The translations under genes and the position numbers were made by a program. Of a DNA stretch of 64,000 nt, positions 46,360 through 56,262 are shown one piece after another. How positions within the stretch are numbered: position 1 is the stretch's first letter; every line of letters begins with the position of its first letter. Origin of the DNA: Pseudomonas khavaziana. Its GTDB lineage: Bacteria > Pseudomonadota > Gammaproteobacteria > Pseudomonadales > Pseudomonadaceae. The notes below the pieces were generated by a model, which saw only the letters and a list, made by a program, of their open reading frames with translations, searched no databases and was not told where the DNA came from. The DNA is taken from NCBI RefSeq assembly GCF_019145205.1, contig NZ_JAHSTT010000004.1, forward strand, positions 467,407 through 531,406. The letters run 5' to 3'.

Positions 46360-47747
46360 GGCCTCACCGGGGGCAAGCCCCCTCCCACATTGGATTGGGT
46401 TTCAACTCGGTCAACTGTGGGAGCTGGCTTGCCTGCGATAGCGGTCTCAAGGTCTGGCGCGAACAACGCGGCCACCGCGCCAGGATTCGACGGGAAATAA
46501 AAGTGCACGTAGGACGCGGTCATCCGCCCTTGGCGGTACACCGCTTCGGCACCGCGCCCACCGTTGGGGCTCAGGCCGCGGGCAATTGGCGCCCATTCGG
46601 TGTTGGTCAGGGAATGGTGGTAGGTGTGGCCGCGCAGGACGCCTTCCGGCAGTTCGACGCTTTGCAGAGCCAGGGCTGCAAGTTTCTTTTGCATCACTGC
46701 ATCGCCTTGCAGCAGGCCCACCAGTTCGGCACGAGAACCGTGCACATCGGTGAGCGAATCGAGCAGGTAAAGCATGCCGCCGCATTCAGCGAGCAGCGGT
46801 TTGCCGGCGGCGTGATGTGCGCGGATGGCCTCCAGCATCGGGATGTTGGCCGACAGGGCCTGGTGGTGCAATTCCGGATACCCGCCGGGCAGATACAGAC
46901 TGTCAGCTTCCGGCAGTTGGCGATCATGGATCGGTGAGAAAAAGCTCAGCTCAGCACCCATCGCCCGTAACAGGTCAAGGCTGGCGCCGTAGGTAAAGGC
47001 AAAGGCTTCGTCACGGGCCACGGCGATGCGCACGCCGGCGAGCAACGGCTCGGCCTCGATCACTGCGGGCGCGGCAAAGGTCACGGGCGGCGGCAGGGCC
47101 ACTTCACAACTGCTGCCCAGGGCCTGGGCGGCGGCGTCCAGGCGCACATCGAGGTCATTCAATTCACTGGCTTGCACCAGGCCCAGGTGGCGGCTGGGCA
47201 GTTCGATGCCGGTCTCCCGGGACAACGCGCCGTACCAGCGCAAGCCTTCGGTGAGGCTGCCTTCGAGCAACTGGGCATGACGCAAAGTACCGACACGGTT
47301 GGCCAGCACGCCAGCAAACGGCAGGTCGGGTTGATAACGTGCCAGGCCCAGAGCCAGGGCGCCAAAGGTCTGGGCCATGGCGGTGCCATCGATCACGCCC
47401 AGTACCGGCACGCCGAAGTGCCGCGCCAGGTCGGCGCTGGAGGGCGTGCCGTCGAACAAACCCATCACGCCTTCGATCAGGATCAGGTCAGCCTCCCCTG
47501 CCGCTTCCCAGAGCAGACGGCGACTTTCCTGCTCGCCCACCATCCACATGTCCAGTTGATACACCGGCGCACCGCTGGCGCGCTCGTGGATCATCGGGTC
47601 GAGAAAATCCGGGCCGCATTTGAACACGCGCACCTTGCGTCCCAGGTTGCGATGCAAACGCGCCAGCGCGGCGGTGACGGTGGTTTTGCCCTGGCCGGAC
47701 GCCGGAGCGGCGATCAATACGGCCGGGCAATGACGGGGCTGATTCAA
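46356..47747 (-). CDS. cobB: Cobyrinate a,c-diamide synthase, with REP-encoded C-terminus
   Basis: 463-aa glutamine-dependent amidotransferase. The N-terminal domain has P-loop PASGQGKTT and VEGVMGLFDG. The glutaminase-type domain has Cys in LLAECGGMLYL and His in SYVHFYFPSNPGAV. The last 28 residues (from AIAGKPAPTVDRVETQ) are encoded by the REP elements at 46369-46447, so the native C-terminus probably lay near residue 430. The stop overlaps the bluB start. The gene starts four bases inside the cobO stop region. Confidence 0.95.
   Translation of the reverse strand: MNQPRHCPAVLIAAPASGQGKTTVTAALARLHRNLGRKVRVFKCGPDFLDPMIHERASGAPVYQLDMWMVGEQESRRLLWEAAGEADLILIEGVMGLFDGTPSSADLARHFGVPVLGVIDGTAMAQTFGALALGLARYQPDLPFAGVLANRVGTLRHAQLLEGSLTEGLRWYGALSRETGIELPSRHLGLVQASELNDLDVRLDAAAQALGSSCEVALPPPVTFAAPAVIEAEPLLAGVRIAVARDEAFAFTYGASLDLLRAMGAELSFFSPIHDRQLPEADSLYLPGGYPELHHQALSANIPMLEAIRAHHAAGKPLLAECGGMLYLLDSLTDVHGSRAELVGLLQGDAVMQKKLAALALQSVELPEGVLRGHTYHHSLTNTEWAPIARGLSPNGGRGAEAVYRQGRMTASYVHFYFPSNPGAVAALFAPDLETAIAGKPAPTVDRVETQSNVGGGLPPVRP
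46369..46447. repeat. Two REP half-elements inside cobB
   Basis: GGGGGCAAGCCCCCTCCCAC at the left and GTGGGAGCTGGCTTGCCTGC at the right, in tail-to-tail orientation, wholly inside the 3' end of cobB. Confidence 0.85.
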
Positions 47748-48355
47748 AGTTCGACGCCTTTCTGGGCCTTGATACCGGCCTGGAACGCGTGCTTGAGCAT
47801 GCCCATTTCGGTGACGGTGTCGGCCATTTCAATCAGTTCCGGCTTGGCGCCGCGGCCGGTGACCACCACATGCTGCATCGGCGGGCGGGCTTGCAGGTCG
47901 CTGAGTACCTGGTCCAGGTCCAGGTAGCCGTGCTTGAGGGCAATGTTCAGCTCGTCCAGCACCACCAGGCCGATAGAGGCGTCTTGCAACATCGCACGGG
48001 ACACGGCCCAGGCCGCCTCGGCGGCGGCTATGTCGCGCTGGCGGTCCTGGGTTTCCCAAGTGAAGCCTTCGCCCATCACATGGAAGCGCACCTGCTCGGG
48101 AAAGCGCCGAAAGAACAGCTCTTCGCCGGTGCTGTTGCGGCCCTTGATGAACTGCACCACGCCGCACTGCATGCCGTGGCCCATGGCGCGGGCCAACATG
48201 CCGAAGGCCGAGCTGCTCTTGCCTTTGCCATTGCCGGTCAGTACCAGCAACAGGCCGCACTCATTCGGCGAATTGGCGATGCGCTCGTCGATCACGGCTT
48301 TTTTGCGCAGCATGCGCGCCAGGTGGCGTTCGTCGCGGTCAGGGGAATCGGTCAT
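47744..48355 (-). CDS. cobO: Cob(I)yrinic acid a,c-diamide adenosyltransferase
   Basis: 203-aa CobO/BtuR-type enzyme adding the adenosyl group to the corrin cobalt. P-loop GNGKGKSSSAFG, FIKGRNSTGEE and VVLDELNIALKHGYL are present. It is the first gene of the cob operon, directly downstream of a cobalamin riboswitch. ATG 48355 is used; the longer upstream frame runs through the riboswitch. Confidence 0.97.
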   Translation of the reverse strand: MTDSPDRDERHLARMLRKKAVIDERIANSPNECGLLLVLTGNGKGKSSSAFGMLARAMGHGMQCGVVQFIKGRNSTGEELFFRRFPEQVRFHVMGEGFTWETQDRQRDIAAAEAAWAVSRAMLQDASIGLVVLDELNIALKHGYLDLDQVLSDLQARPPMQHVVVTGRGAKPELIEMADTVTEMGMLKHAFQAGIKAQKGVEL

Positions 48356-48449
48356 GGCAGCTCTCCGTTGGGGCTGGACAAAAAACGGCGGGCAGGAAAA
48401 AGACAAAACAGACAGCCAAGCATCGCCCACCGTGATGCTGTTGAATGTT

Positions 48450-48665
48450 CAAGGCCGGTCTCCGGACTCATGAGTGGCGCGTCGTATCGAAGCAGCCGAG
48501 GGCGCGCCTTCCCATATCGCGAGCGATACAGTGGCAAACAGCACCGTCTTGACTCATTTACCGTTGCGGGGGCAGCGCCGGAATCGCGGCAACACTGTGT
48601 ACAAGTGCGCTCACTCACCGGCTTCCCTGTTTCACTCTGCCGACGCGCACGCCACAGAGCACCTG
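48450..48665 (-). ncRNA. Cobalamin riboswitch upstream of cobO
   Basis: On the minus strand the aptamer landmarks occur in the right order: GGGAAGCCGGTG (about 48619-48630), the B12 box GCCCCCGCAACGG (48561-48573) and the closing CGGAGACCGGCC (48453-48465). It lies 95 bases before the cobO ATG. It should repress the operon when adenosylcobalamin is plentiful. Confidence 0.92.
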
Positions 48666-48780
48666 GAACAAGCCGCGAAGGTTAGTGGGTTGGGGGTGGA
48701 GCGTCAATTAAAGCTGGCCTGGTACTTGAACCATCCGTACACCCTGCTTCTCTACCCTTACAGGTATCAAGGAGAAAACC

Positions 48781-50094
48781 ATGCATAAAACCCGACTCGC
48801 CTTACTGATCATGCTCGCCGGCAGCCTCGCCGCCTGCGGCGAAAGCTCTACCTTGCAGGTCTCCGACGGCACCGGGCCCGCGCCCAAGCTGCCGGAACCG
48901 AACAAGACCCTGATCCCCACCGTCAATATCGCCCCGGCCATTGGCTGGCCTGAGGGCGCCAAGCCAACTGCTGCTGCCGGCACCCAGGTTGCCGCGTTCG
49001 CCGAGGGCCTGGATCACCCGCGCTGGCTCTACGTGCTGCCCAACGGCGACGTGCTGGTGGCCGAGACCAATGCGCCACCCAAGCCGGACGATTCCAAAGG
49101 CGTGCGCGGCTGGGTAATGGAAAAGGTCATGGGCCGTGCCGGTGCCGGCGTGCCGAGCCCGAACCGCATTACGTTGCTGCGCGATGCCGATCACGATGGC
49201 GTGGCCGAAACCCGCACGGTGTTCCTGGAGAATCTCAATTCGCCCTTTGGCATGACACTGGTCGGCAACGACCTGTATGTGGCGGACTCGGATAAGTTGC
49301 TGCGCTTCCCCTATCAGCCAGGTGAAACCGCGATCAAAGCCCGGGGCACCAAGGTCGTGGACTTACCGGGCGGGCCTTTGAACCACCACTGGACGAAAAA
49401 CGTGGTGGCCAGCAAGGATGGCAGCAAGCTGTATGTAAGCGTCGGCTCCAACAGCAACGTCGGTGAAAACGGCCTGGAGGCAGAGCAGGGCCGCGCCGCA
49501 ATCTGGGAAGTCGACCGCGCCACCGGCAAGCACCGCATTTTCGCCTCCGGCCTGCGCAACCCTAACGGCATGGCCTGGGAACCTCAGAGCGGCAAGCTGT
49601 GGACGGCGGTCAATGAACGCGATGAAATCGGCAGTGACCTGGTGCCCGACTACATCACCTCAGTCAAGGATGGCGGGTTTTATGGCTGGCCTTTCAGCTA
49701 TTACGGCCAGCATGTGGATGTGCGTGTCACACCGCAAAACCCTGATCTGGTCGCCAAGGCCATCGCGCCGGACTACGCGGTAGGCCCTCATACCGCCTCA
49801 CTGGGGCTGACGTTCGCCGAGGGCAACAGACTGCCCGCGCAGTTCAGCAACGGTGCGTTTATCGGCCAGCATGGTTCGTGGAATCGCAAGCCACACAGTG
49901 GCTACAAGGTGATTTTCGTGCCGTTTGAAGGGGGCCAGCCAAAAGGACAGCCGGTGGATGTGCTGACGGGGTTTCTCAACAGCGATGAGAAAGCCATGGG
50001 CCGGCCGGTGGGTGTGGTGATCGACCAGCAAGGGGATTTGCTCGTGGCTGATGATGTGGGGAATAAGGTTTGGCGGGTTTCGGCAGCCAAATAA
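48781..50094 (+). CDS. PQQ-dependent sugar dehydrogenase-like lipoprotein
   Basis: 437-aa beta-propeller of the glucose/sorbosone dehydrogenase family. A lipoprotein signal is present (lipobox LAACG). Motifs: [52 protein letters not shown] and [16 protein letters not shown]. It is probably a periplasmic aldose oxidase using PQQ; the substrate is not predictable. It is divergent from the cob operon with the riboswitch between. Confidence 0.9.
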   Translation: MHKTRLALLIMLAGSLAACGESSTLQVSDGTGPAPKLPEPNKTLIPTVNIAPAIGWPEGAKPTAAAGTQVAAFAEGLDHPRWLYVLPNGDVLVAETNAPPKPDDSKGVRGWVMEKVMGRAGAGVPSPNRITLLRDADHDGVAETRTVFLENLNSPFGMTLVGNDLYVADSDKLLRFPYQPGETAIKARGTKVVDLPGGPLNHHWTKNVVASKDGSKLYVSVGSNSNVGENGLEAEQGRAAIWEVDRATGKHRIFASGLRNPNGMAWEPQSGKLWTAVNERDEIGSDLVPDYITSVKDGGFYGWPFSYYGQHVDVRVTPQNPDLVAKAIAPDYAVGPHTASLGLTFAEGNRLPAQFSNGAFIGQHGSWNRKPHSGYKVIFVPFEGGQPKGQPVDVLTGFLNSDEKAMGRPVGVVIDQQGDLLVADDVGNKVWRVSAAK

Positions 50095-50122
50095 CCCATC
50101 TCAAGCACACTATAAAACCAAT

Positions 50123-50224
50123 GTGGGAGGGGCGGTGCGACGATTCGACTTGCTCCCGATAGCGGTGTAACAGTCAGCACATACTCAGCTGACAGACCGC
50201 TATCGGGAGCAAGCCCCCTCCCAC
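50123..50224. repeat. REP pair with insert in the left arm
   Basis: Inverted GTGGGAG-family arms; the left arm carries about 16 extra bases (GGTGCGACGATTCGA) between GTGGGAGGGGC and TTGCTCCCGATAGCGG. The same insert is seen at 41817-41848. It lies between convergent genes. Confidence 0.85.
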
Positions 50225-50243
50225 ACTTGGATCTATGTACGAC

Positions 50244-50783
50244 TCAAGGGTTGCGTGCCAGATTCGCCGGCAATACACGCTTGGCACTCAGATAGGCATT
50301 CTGCCAATACGCTTTGGATAGCGTATCCAGCTTCACCGTACCGCCGGTTTGCGGCGCATGCACAAAGCGCCCTTCCCCGACATAAATCCCCGCATGGCTG
50401 ACCCGCGAACCACCACCGGTGGCAAAGAACAGCAGGTCGCCGGTTTGCAGGTTCCGCTCACTGACATCCTGGGCGCGCATCACGATCAGCTCGCGGGTGG
50501 TGCGCGGCAGGGAGATCCCGGCGGCATCGCGAAATACAAAGCCAATCAGGCCGCTGCAATCAAACCCCGAGTCCGGCGTGTTGCCGCCCCAACGATAAGG
50601 CGTGCCGACCAGGCCCAGGGCGCGGAAGAGCACATCTTCGGCAGCAGGCGAGAAATTCTGGGTAGCGTAGTTGAACACCGGCTTGGGCTTGACCGCTACA
50701 GGCGCGGGCGGCGGTGGACGGCTTGCACAGGCGCTGAGCAGCGCGGCGCAAACAATAAGAATCAGGCGGGCCGAGGTCGACAT
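50244..50783 (-). CDS. NlpC/P60 (C40) family lipoprotein, copy A
   Basis: 179-aa peptidoglycan endopeptidase-like protein with lipobox LSACA. The catalytic Cys is in FDCSGLIGFVF and His in SRVSHAGIYVGEG, with a third polar residue in RFVHAPQTG. The start is ATG 50783; a longer upstream frame lacks similarity. A close paralog is immediately upstream on the same strand, so the pair arose by duplication. Confidence 0.92.
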   Translation of the reverse strand: MSTSARLILIVCAALLSACASRPPPPAPVAVKPKPVFNYATQNFSPAAEDVLFRALGLVGTPYRWGGNTPDSGFDCSGLIGFVFRDAAGISLPRTTRELIVMRAQDVSERNLQTGDLLFFATGGGSRVSHAGIYVGEGRFVHAPQTGGTVKLDTLSKAYWQNAYLSAKRVLPANLARNP

Positions 50784-50927
50784 GTGCAGAACAATCCTGG
50801 TCTGGATGCGGCTTTCGCTGCCGAACGTTGAAAACCAGAACGCGCAAGCAAAGCTCGCGCGAACGGATGACAACAATGTCCAGGGATTCTAGCGCTTACA
50901 CGTCAAACTTCAAGTATCACTTTAACT

Positions 50928-51557
50928 TTACTTACTAGCGGTAACCGTAGTCGGGGCCATGGCGAGTGCGCGCTTGGCTTCGATGAAGGTTTTGCTCCAG
51001 TAGCTGTCACCCAGGTTATCGACCCGGACACCACCACTGCGGCGGCTGCTGGAGTGAATAAACTGGTTATCACCCAAGTAGATACCAGCGTGGCTGACAC
51101 GTCCACGACCACTGGTACTAAAGAAAAGCAGATCACCCGGCTTGAGGTTGTTGCGTGCGACCAACGGTGCATCCACGTTGATCATTTCGCGCGTCGAGCG
51201 AGGCAGATTCATGCCGGCTTCTTCACGAAACAGGTAGCCGATGAAGCCGCTGCAATCGAAACCAGCTTCAGAGGTACCGCCAAAACGGTAACGGGTACCG
51301 ATCAGGGACTTGCCGCGTTCAAGAATGCTGTCGGCCAGCAAAGGCAGCTGGTAAGGCTTGCTGCCGGAAAAATCGGCCAGTTCCTTTTCAGTGGCCAGCT
51401 CTTCCTCATAAACAGTGGAAGACTGGGCGGCGACAAATTTTTGTTGAGTCTGCTGTTGTGGCTTCTGCTGCTCTACCACCTGCTGAGGGTGGGAGGCGCA
51501 ACCAAACAACAGGGTAACGAGTGCGAGAGGCACGAGGGGTGCGAAGCGATTTAGCAT
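50928..51557 (-). CDS. NlpC/P60 (C40) family lipoprotein, copy B
   Basis: 209 aa, lipobox LLFGC, a Gln-rich linker (QQVVEQQKPQQQTQQ) and a C40 domain with Cys in FDCSGFIGYLF and His in RVSHAGIYLGD. It is similar to copy A over the whole catalytic domain but with a longer linker. It is probably an outer-membrane-anchored murein endopeptidase. ATG 51557 is preferred over the GTG six bases upstream. Confidence 0.92.
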   Translation of the reverse strand: MLNRFAPLVPLALVTLLFGCASHPQQVVEQQKPQQQTQQKFVAAQSSTVYEEELATEKELADFSGSKPYQLPLLADSILERGKSLIGTRYRFGGTSEAGFDCSGFIGYLFREEAGMNLPRSTREMINVDAPLVARNNLKPGDLLFFSTSGRGRVSHAGIYLGDNQFIHSSSRRSGGVRVDNLGDSYWSKTFIEAKRALAMAPTTVTASK

Positions 51558-51766
51558 GGGCACGACCGTGGCTGATGTGTAAAGAAGCCGAGACTATGCC
51601 CTCTATCACATCGATTTGCAAATTCAATCGCGATCTATGTGACTTCTGGTTTCGACTATGACATCTAAGCCGTAATTCCATTTATCGCTGCTACTGCGTG
51701 GCCTGCCGGGCTAAAACGCGGGTTTTCTGGCGCCTGAAAAGTGCCAAACCATGGCAAATCAATCGC

Positions 51767-52471
51767 TTACCATCCCAAGGTTTCTTTCAGGAAAGGAATC
51801 GTCAATTTCCTTTGGGCCTGCAACGACGCCTGGTCGAGTTGCTCGAGCAAATCGAACAACGCGCTCATGCTGCGCGTGCCACGGGTAAGGATGAAGTGCC
51901 CGACTTCGTCGGTCAGGTGCAGGCCGCGACGGGACGCACGCAGTTGCAGCGCACGCAACTTGTCCTCATCGGATAGTGGGCGCATCTGGAAGATCAGCGC
52001 CAGGGTCAGGCGAGACTTGAGGTCAGCCAGCTTCACCGGCAGCTCACGCGGTGAAGTCGATGCGGCGATCAGCAGGCGCCGGCCGCTGTCGCGCAGGCGG
52101 TTGAACAGATGAAACAGCGCTTCTTCCCATTCCGCTTTGCCGGCCACTGCCTGCAAGTCGTCGAGACACACCAGCTCGTACTGCTCAAGGTTGTCGAAGA
52201 TGCCGATGCCGCGATCCATCAACTCGGCCAGCGGCAGGTATACCGCCGGCTCCCCCATCTGCTCGAAACGCAGGCACGCGGCCTGCAGCAGGTGGGTACG
52301 CCCCACGCCATGCTTACCCCACAGGTAGATCAGGCTTTCAGTCCACCCGGCGTCGGCTTCGCAGAGCCGCTCGACATAGCCGAGTGCAGCGGCATTGGCG
52401 CCTGGGTAGTAGTTGATAAAGGTAGCGTCATCACGCAGACGCACACCTAGGGGCAGCTGAATCGGTTTCAT
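51767..52471 (-). CDS. hda: DnaA regulatory inactivator Hda
   Basis: 234-aa AAA+ protein homologous to the DnaA ATPase domain. The N-terminal MKPIQLPLGVRL contains the QLPL sliding-clamp-binding motif. The nucleotide loop GKHGVGRTHLL has Arg instead of the usual Lys, as in other Hda proteins. LVCLDDLQAVAG is Walker B and GTRSMSAL is the sensor II region. It promotes hydrolysis of DnaA-bound ATP to prevent re-initiation. Confidence 0.95.
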   Translation of the reverse strand: MKPIQLPLGVRLRDDATFINYYPGANAAALGYVERLCEADAGWTESLIYLWGKHGVGRTHLLQAACLRFEQMGEPAVYLPLAELMDRGIGIFDNLEQYELVCLDDLQAVAGKAEWEEALFHLFNRLRDSGRRLLIAASTSPRELPVKLADLKSRLTLALIFQMRPLSDEDKLRALQLRASRRGLHLTDEVGHFILTRGTRSMSALFDLLEQLDQASLQAQRKLTIPFLKETLGW

Positions 52472-52639
52472 GCTGACTGAACGGCTCCCATCGAACCGTT
52501 AGTGGCCTCTATGTAAAGTTTGCAAAGTTTATACCCGTGACGCCGGGCGCACAATGCAGCAGACCACAAGCAAAATCAAAGGTTTGCGTTAACGTGGCGA
52601 ATTTACGCGGATTGTTTGACGCACCCGCCGTCAGAAACA

Positions 52640-52665
52640 ACAAACCCGGCCTGGGCCGGGTTTGT
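52640..52665 (-). terminator. Terminator of the PerM-like gene
   Basis: ACAAACCCGGCC, TG and GGCCGGGTTTGT form a perfect GC-rich hairpin 11 bases after the stop, between the permease gene and hda. The T tract is short. Confidence 0.7.
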
Positions 52666-52675
52666 GACATCACGA

Positions 52676-53749
52676 TTACAAATCAGGCTCATCAATGCCC
52701 GTGTACACGTCCGAATCCTTATATAAGTCGTGTACATGCCGTACCAGCACCATGATCACCGCCGCCACCGGCAGCGCGAGCAGGATGCCGGTAAAGCCGA
52801 ACAACTCGCCACCGGCCAGGATCGCAAAGATCACCGCAACCGGATGCAGGCCAATCCGATCACCCACCAGCAGCGGCGTCAGCACCATGCCTTCCAACGC
52901 CTGGCCGACCATGAACACCGCGACAATCCCCAGCATCGGGTAAAGGTCGCCGCCAAACTGGAACAAGCCCGCCACCAGCGCCGCACCGATGCCGATCACA
53001 AAGCCCATGTACGGCACGATAGCCGCCAGGCCCGCGATCAGGCCGATCAACAGCCCCAGCTCCAGGCCGATCGCCATCAGACCGGCAGCGTAGATAACCC
53101 CCAAGGCCAGCATCACCAGCAATTGGCCGCGGACAAATGCACCGAGCACCTCATGGCATTCCCCTGCCAGCGAGACGATGCGTTCTTCGCGGTCGCGGGG
53201 CAGCAGGCTGCGGATCTTGGCCATCATGATGTCCCAGTCCCGCAGCAGGTAGAACGCCACCACCGGGATCAACACCAGGTTGGTCAACCAGCCGATCAGC
53301 GCCAGGCTTGAAGCGGTCGCCTGGCTGAGCACCACACTGACGATGTCGGTGGTCTTGTCCATATGTTCGCTGATGGCCGCCTTGACCTTGTCGAACTTCC
53401 AGAAACCATCCGCCAGCCCAAACTTGGACTGCGCCCACGGCATCGCCGTGTGCTGCAACCAGTCGAGCATCTGCGGCGCCAGTTCATAGAGGCGAAACAG
53501 CTGCTTGGCCAACATCGGCACCAGTATCAACACCAGCGCCGTGATAATCAGCGTGAACAGCGCAAACACCGTGACCACACCCCAGGTGCGCGACATACCG
53601 GCTTTTTCCAGGCGATCCACCACGGGATCGAACAGATACGCGAGCAGCAGCGCCACCAGAAACGGCGTCAGGATCGAATGCAGCAAGAACACAAAACCGC
53701 ACAGCAGGACAATCCCGCCAAGCCACACCCAACGACGCGTATCCGCCAT
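52676..53749 (-). CDS. AI-2E family transporter (PerM-like permease)
   Basis: 357-aa membrane protein with two hydrophobic halves and a central coiled or soluble loop. Motifs: LTPFLVALLLAYLFDPVVDR near the N-terminus and PYMGFVIGIGAALVAGLFQF in the second half. ATG 53749 is preferred, with GGAG upstream. The family exports small molecules or ions in different bacteria; substrate unknown. It sits between the DUF2066 gene and hda, as in other pseudomonads. Confidence 0.92.
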   Translation of the reverse strand: MADTRRWVWLGGIVLLCGFVFLLHSILTPFLVALLLAYLFDPVVDRLEKAGMSRTWGVVTVFALFTLIITALVLILVPMLAKQLFRLYELAPQMLDWLQHTAMPWAQSKFGLADGFWKFDKVKAAISEHMDKTTDIVSVVLSQATASSLALIGWLTNLVLIPVVAFYLLRDWDIMMAKIRSLLPRDREERIVSLAGECHEVLGAFVRGQLLVMLALGVIYAAGLMAIGLELGLLIGLIAGLAAIVPYMGFVIGIGAALVAGLFQFGGDLYPMLGIVAVFMVGQALEGMVLTPLLVGDRIGLHPVAVIFAILAGGELFGFTGILLALPVAAVIMVLVRHVHDLYKDSDVYTGIDEPDL

Positions 53750-53808
53750 AAACCACTCCATCTGTTATCTATCTACGCCCTCCTTCTATATAGAAGGAGG
53801 AGCACCAT

Positions 53809-54849
53809 TTACCAACGAAAACGCAGTTGTGCCTGGGGCTCAGGTGTAGGCGCCGGTTGCGTGCCATCCACCAGCGGTTGCTGAACCAGGACTTCACCTG
53901 CGGGAATTTCCTGCAATTTGGCCAGGCTCAATTGGGTACGCAGCTGCTCGGCGCTGCCATTGACGCGATACACAATGCGATTGCCGTCCACTAATTGCGG
54001 CTGGCCACCAAAAGGCTCCAGCAAGCGGCCCAATGCCGCGTAGCGCTCCAGGTTCATGCCTTGCACTTCAAGCAGCTGCTCGCTGCTCACCCCCGGCTTG
54101 ACCGCAAAGCGCGGCGCCAGCGTTTGGCTGACCGCCAGCAATACAGCATCGGCCAGTGCGGCAGTATCAGCGCCCTGGGCAGTGCCCTGCTCGGCCTTGT
54201 CGCCCAGCCACAGGCGCCATTTGGCCTGCCACTGATTGCCTTCCTGACGCGCGTGCACAGCGAGCAAAGCATCGGCGCCGTAGCGCTCGGAGGCTGCGCG
54301 CAAGGGCGTGGCGTCGGCACTTTCCAGGTTTGGCGCAGTGGCAACCACCTGCTCATCCAGATCGCCCAGCGGCAGGCGCAGCGGCAAGCCACGGTGTTGC
54401 GCGGCCCGGCGCAGCGCCTGGGCAACCGCCTGGCCATCGCCGACCAGGCTGCTGCCTTCGGTGGAATCGTTCAGCCACCAACCGAGGATCGACGGCCGAT
54501 TGCTGCCCCAGATCGACAGGCCCGCGTCACGCAAGGCGCGATCAGTGCTGACTGGGTCGAAGTCCACTTGCAGGCTTTCCGGTGGGCCGGCGTCGTAGCC
54601 ATACTGGCTGATGATTTGTTGCGGGTCCTTGCGGATCGCCGCCAGCCCAGGGCCGTCGGCAGCCTTGGCGTCGCCGGTCAGGCGGATCACCAGGGTCTGC
54701 ACGGCACGCTGGGTGGCCTGGTCGCGCTCTTGGGGCGACTGGCTGCTGACGGGTTCGAGCACTTGATAGAGGCCATTGAGGGTTTCGGCATGACTCGCCA
54801 GGCTGACCAACGACAAACAGCCTACAAAGAAGAATTTACACAGACGCAT
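53809..54849 (-). CDS. DUF2066 domain-containing protein
   Basis: 346 aa with a signal peptide (MRLCKFFFVGCLSLVSLASHA), so periplasmic. The conserved N-terminal region (RAVQTLVIRLTGDAKA) and IWGSNRPSILGWWLNDST mark the DUF2066 family. It is divergent from purM and upstream of the permease on the same strand. Function not established. Confidence 0.9.
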   Translation of the reverse strand: MRLCKFFFVGCLSLVSLASHAETLNGLYQVLEPVSSQSPQERDQATQRAVQTLVIRLTGDAKAADGPGLAAIRKDPQQIISQYGYDAGPPESLQVDFDPVSTDRALRDAGLSIWGSNRPSILGWWLNDSTEGSSLVGDGQAVAQALRRAAQHRGLPLRLPLGDLDEQVVATAPNLESADATPLRAASERYGADALLAVHARQEGNQWQAKWRLWLGDKAEQGTAQGADTAALADAVLLAVSQTLAPRFAVKPGVSSEQLLEVQGMNLERYAALGRLLEPFGGQPQLVDGNRIVYRVNGSAEQLRTQLSLAKLQEIPAGEVLVQQPLVDGTQPAPTPEPQAQLRFRW

Positions 54850-55203
54850 GGAAGATTCCCGAACGACAAATTTAGCGGCTGGAACAGACCGCGTGAATCG
54901 GTTAAGCCAGGCTGTGACCACAGCACCCGGCAAAACATTCACGTGGTCTCGGTAAGTTTTTGTACTGTCATAACGATAGCGGGTTCAAGGCTATACCTTA
55001 ATATGCCGCTTGGCAGGGACGATCAGTATTTTTAACCGGCTTTTTTAATCTATATAGCCCTGCCCGTCGGCCCGAGGATGGCCGCTGCCCTTCAAGCCTG
55101 ATAAAATCGCGCGCCTTCGCAGACCGTCAACGGCAGCGGCCTTTTCCAAAAGCGCCCGCCCGCTCGGTCGTTACCCCTGAATCCCCCCCTAAAGGCCTGG
55201 ATC
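54850..55203. other. Divergent promoter region between DUF2066 gene and purM
   Basis: 354 bases without a gene. An AT-rich segment lies at 54955-55050 and a -10-like GATAAAAT at about 55100. No confident operator, hairpin or riboswitch was recognised. Confidence 0.4.
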
Positions 55204-56262
55204 ATGAGCAAGCAACCCTCCCTGAGCTACAAGGACGCCGGTGTAGACATCGACGCCGGTGAAGCATTGGTCGAACGCATCAAGAGCGTCGCCAAGCGCA
55301 CTGCGCGCCCCGAAGTCATGGGCGGCCTGGGCGGTTTTGGCGCCCTCTGCGAAATCCCGGCCGGCTACAAGCAGCCTGTACTGGTGTCCGGCACCGACGG
55401 CGTGGGCACCAAGCTGCGCCTGGCGCTGAACCTGAACAAGCACGACAGCATCGGCATCGACCTGGTTGCCATGTGCGTCAACGACCTGGTGGTGTGCGGC
55501 GCCGAGCCGTTGTTCTTCCTCGACTACTACGCCACCGGCAAGCTCAATGTCGAGACCGCGACCCAGGTCGTGACCGGCATCGGCGCCGGCTGCGAACTGT
55601 CGGGTTGCTCTCTGGTAGGCGGCGAAACCGCTGAAATGCCAGGCATGTACGAAGGCGAGGACTACGACCTGGCCGGCTTCTGTGTCGGCGTCGTGGAAAA
55701 GGCCGAGATCATCGACGGCTCCAAGGTGGCGGCCGGCGACGCCCTGCTCGCCCTGCCATCGTCCGGCCCGCACTCCAACGGCTACTCGCTGATCCGCAAG
55801 ATCATCGAAGTCTCCGGCGCCGACATCGAGAACATCCAGCTGGACGGCAAGCCACTGACCGACCTGCTGATGGCCCCGACCCGCATCTACGTCAAGCCGC
55901 TGCTCAAGCTGATCAAGGACACTGGCGCAGTCAAGGCCATGGCCCACATCACTGGCGGCGGCCTGCTGGACAACATCCCGCGCGTATTGCCAAAAGGCGC
56001 CCAGGCGATTGTCGACGTGGCCAGCTGGCAGCGTCCGGCAGTCTTCGATTGGCTGCAGGAGAAGGGCAACGTCAACGAAACCGAGATGCACCGCGTGCTG
56101 AACTGCGGCGTGGGCATGGTCATCTGCGTAGCGCAAGAGCACGTTGAAACCGCGCTGAACGTGTTGCGTGAAGCCGGCGAGCAACCTTGGGTCATCGGCC
56201 AGATCGCCACTGCTCCAGAAGGCGCAGCCCAGGTTGAACTGAAGAACCTCAAGGCTCACTGA
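55204..56262 (+). CDS. purM: Phosphoribosylformylglycinamidine cyclo-ligase
   Basis: 352-aa AIR synthetase, the fifth step of de novo purine synthesis. Motifs: [42 protein letters not shown] and [13 protein letters not shown]. Its TGA overlaps the purN ATG, so the two purine genes are translationally coupled. Confidence 0.98.
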   Translation: MSKQPSLSYKDAGVDIDAGEALVERIKSVAKRTARPEVMGGLGGFGALCEIPAGYKQPVLVSGTDGVGTKLRLALNLNKHDSIGIDLVAMCVNDLVVCGAEPLFFLDYYATGKLNVETATQVVTGIGAGCELSGCSLVGGETAEMPGMYEGEDYDLAGFCVGVVEKAEIIDGSKVAAGDALLALPSSGPHSNGYSLIRKIIEVSGADIENIQLDGKPLTDLLMAPTRIYVKPLLKLIKDTGAVKAMAHITGGGLLDNIPRVLPKGAQAIVDVASWQRPAVFDWLQEKGNVNETEMHRVLNCGVGMVICVAQEHVETALNVLREAGEQPWVIGQIATAPEGAAQVELKNLKAH

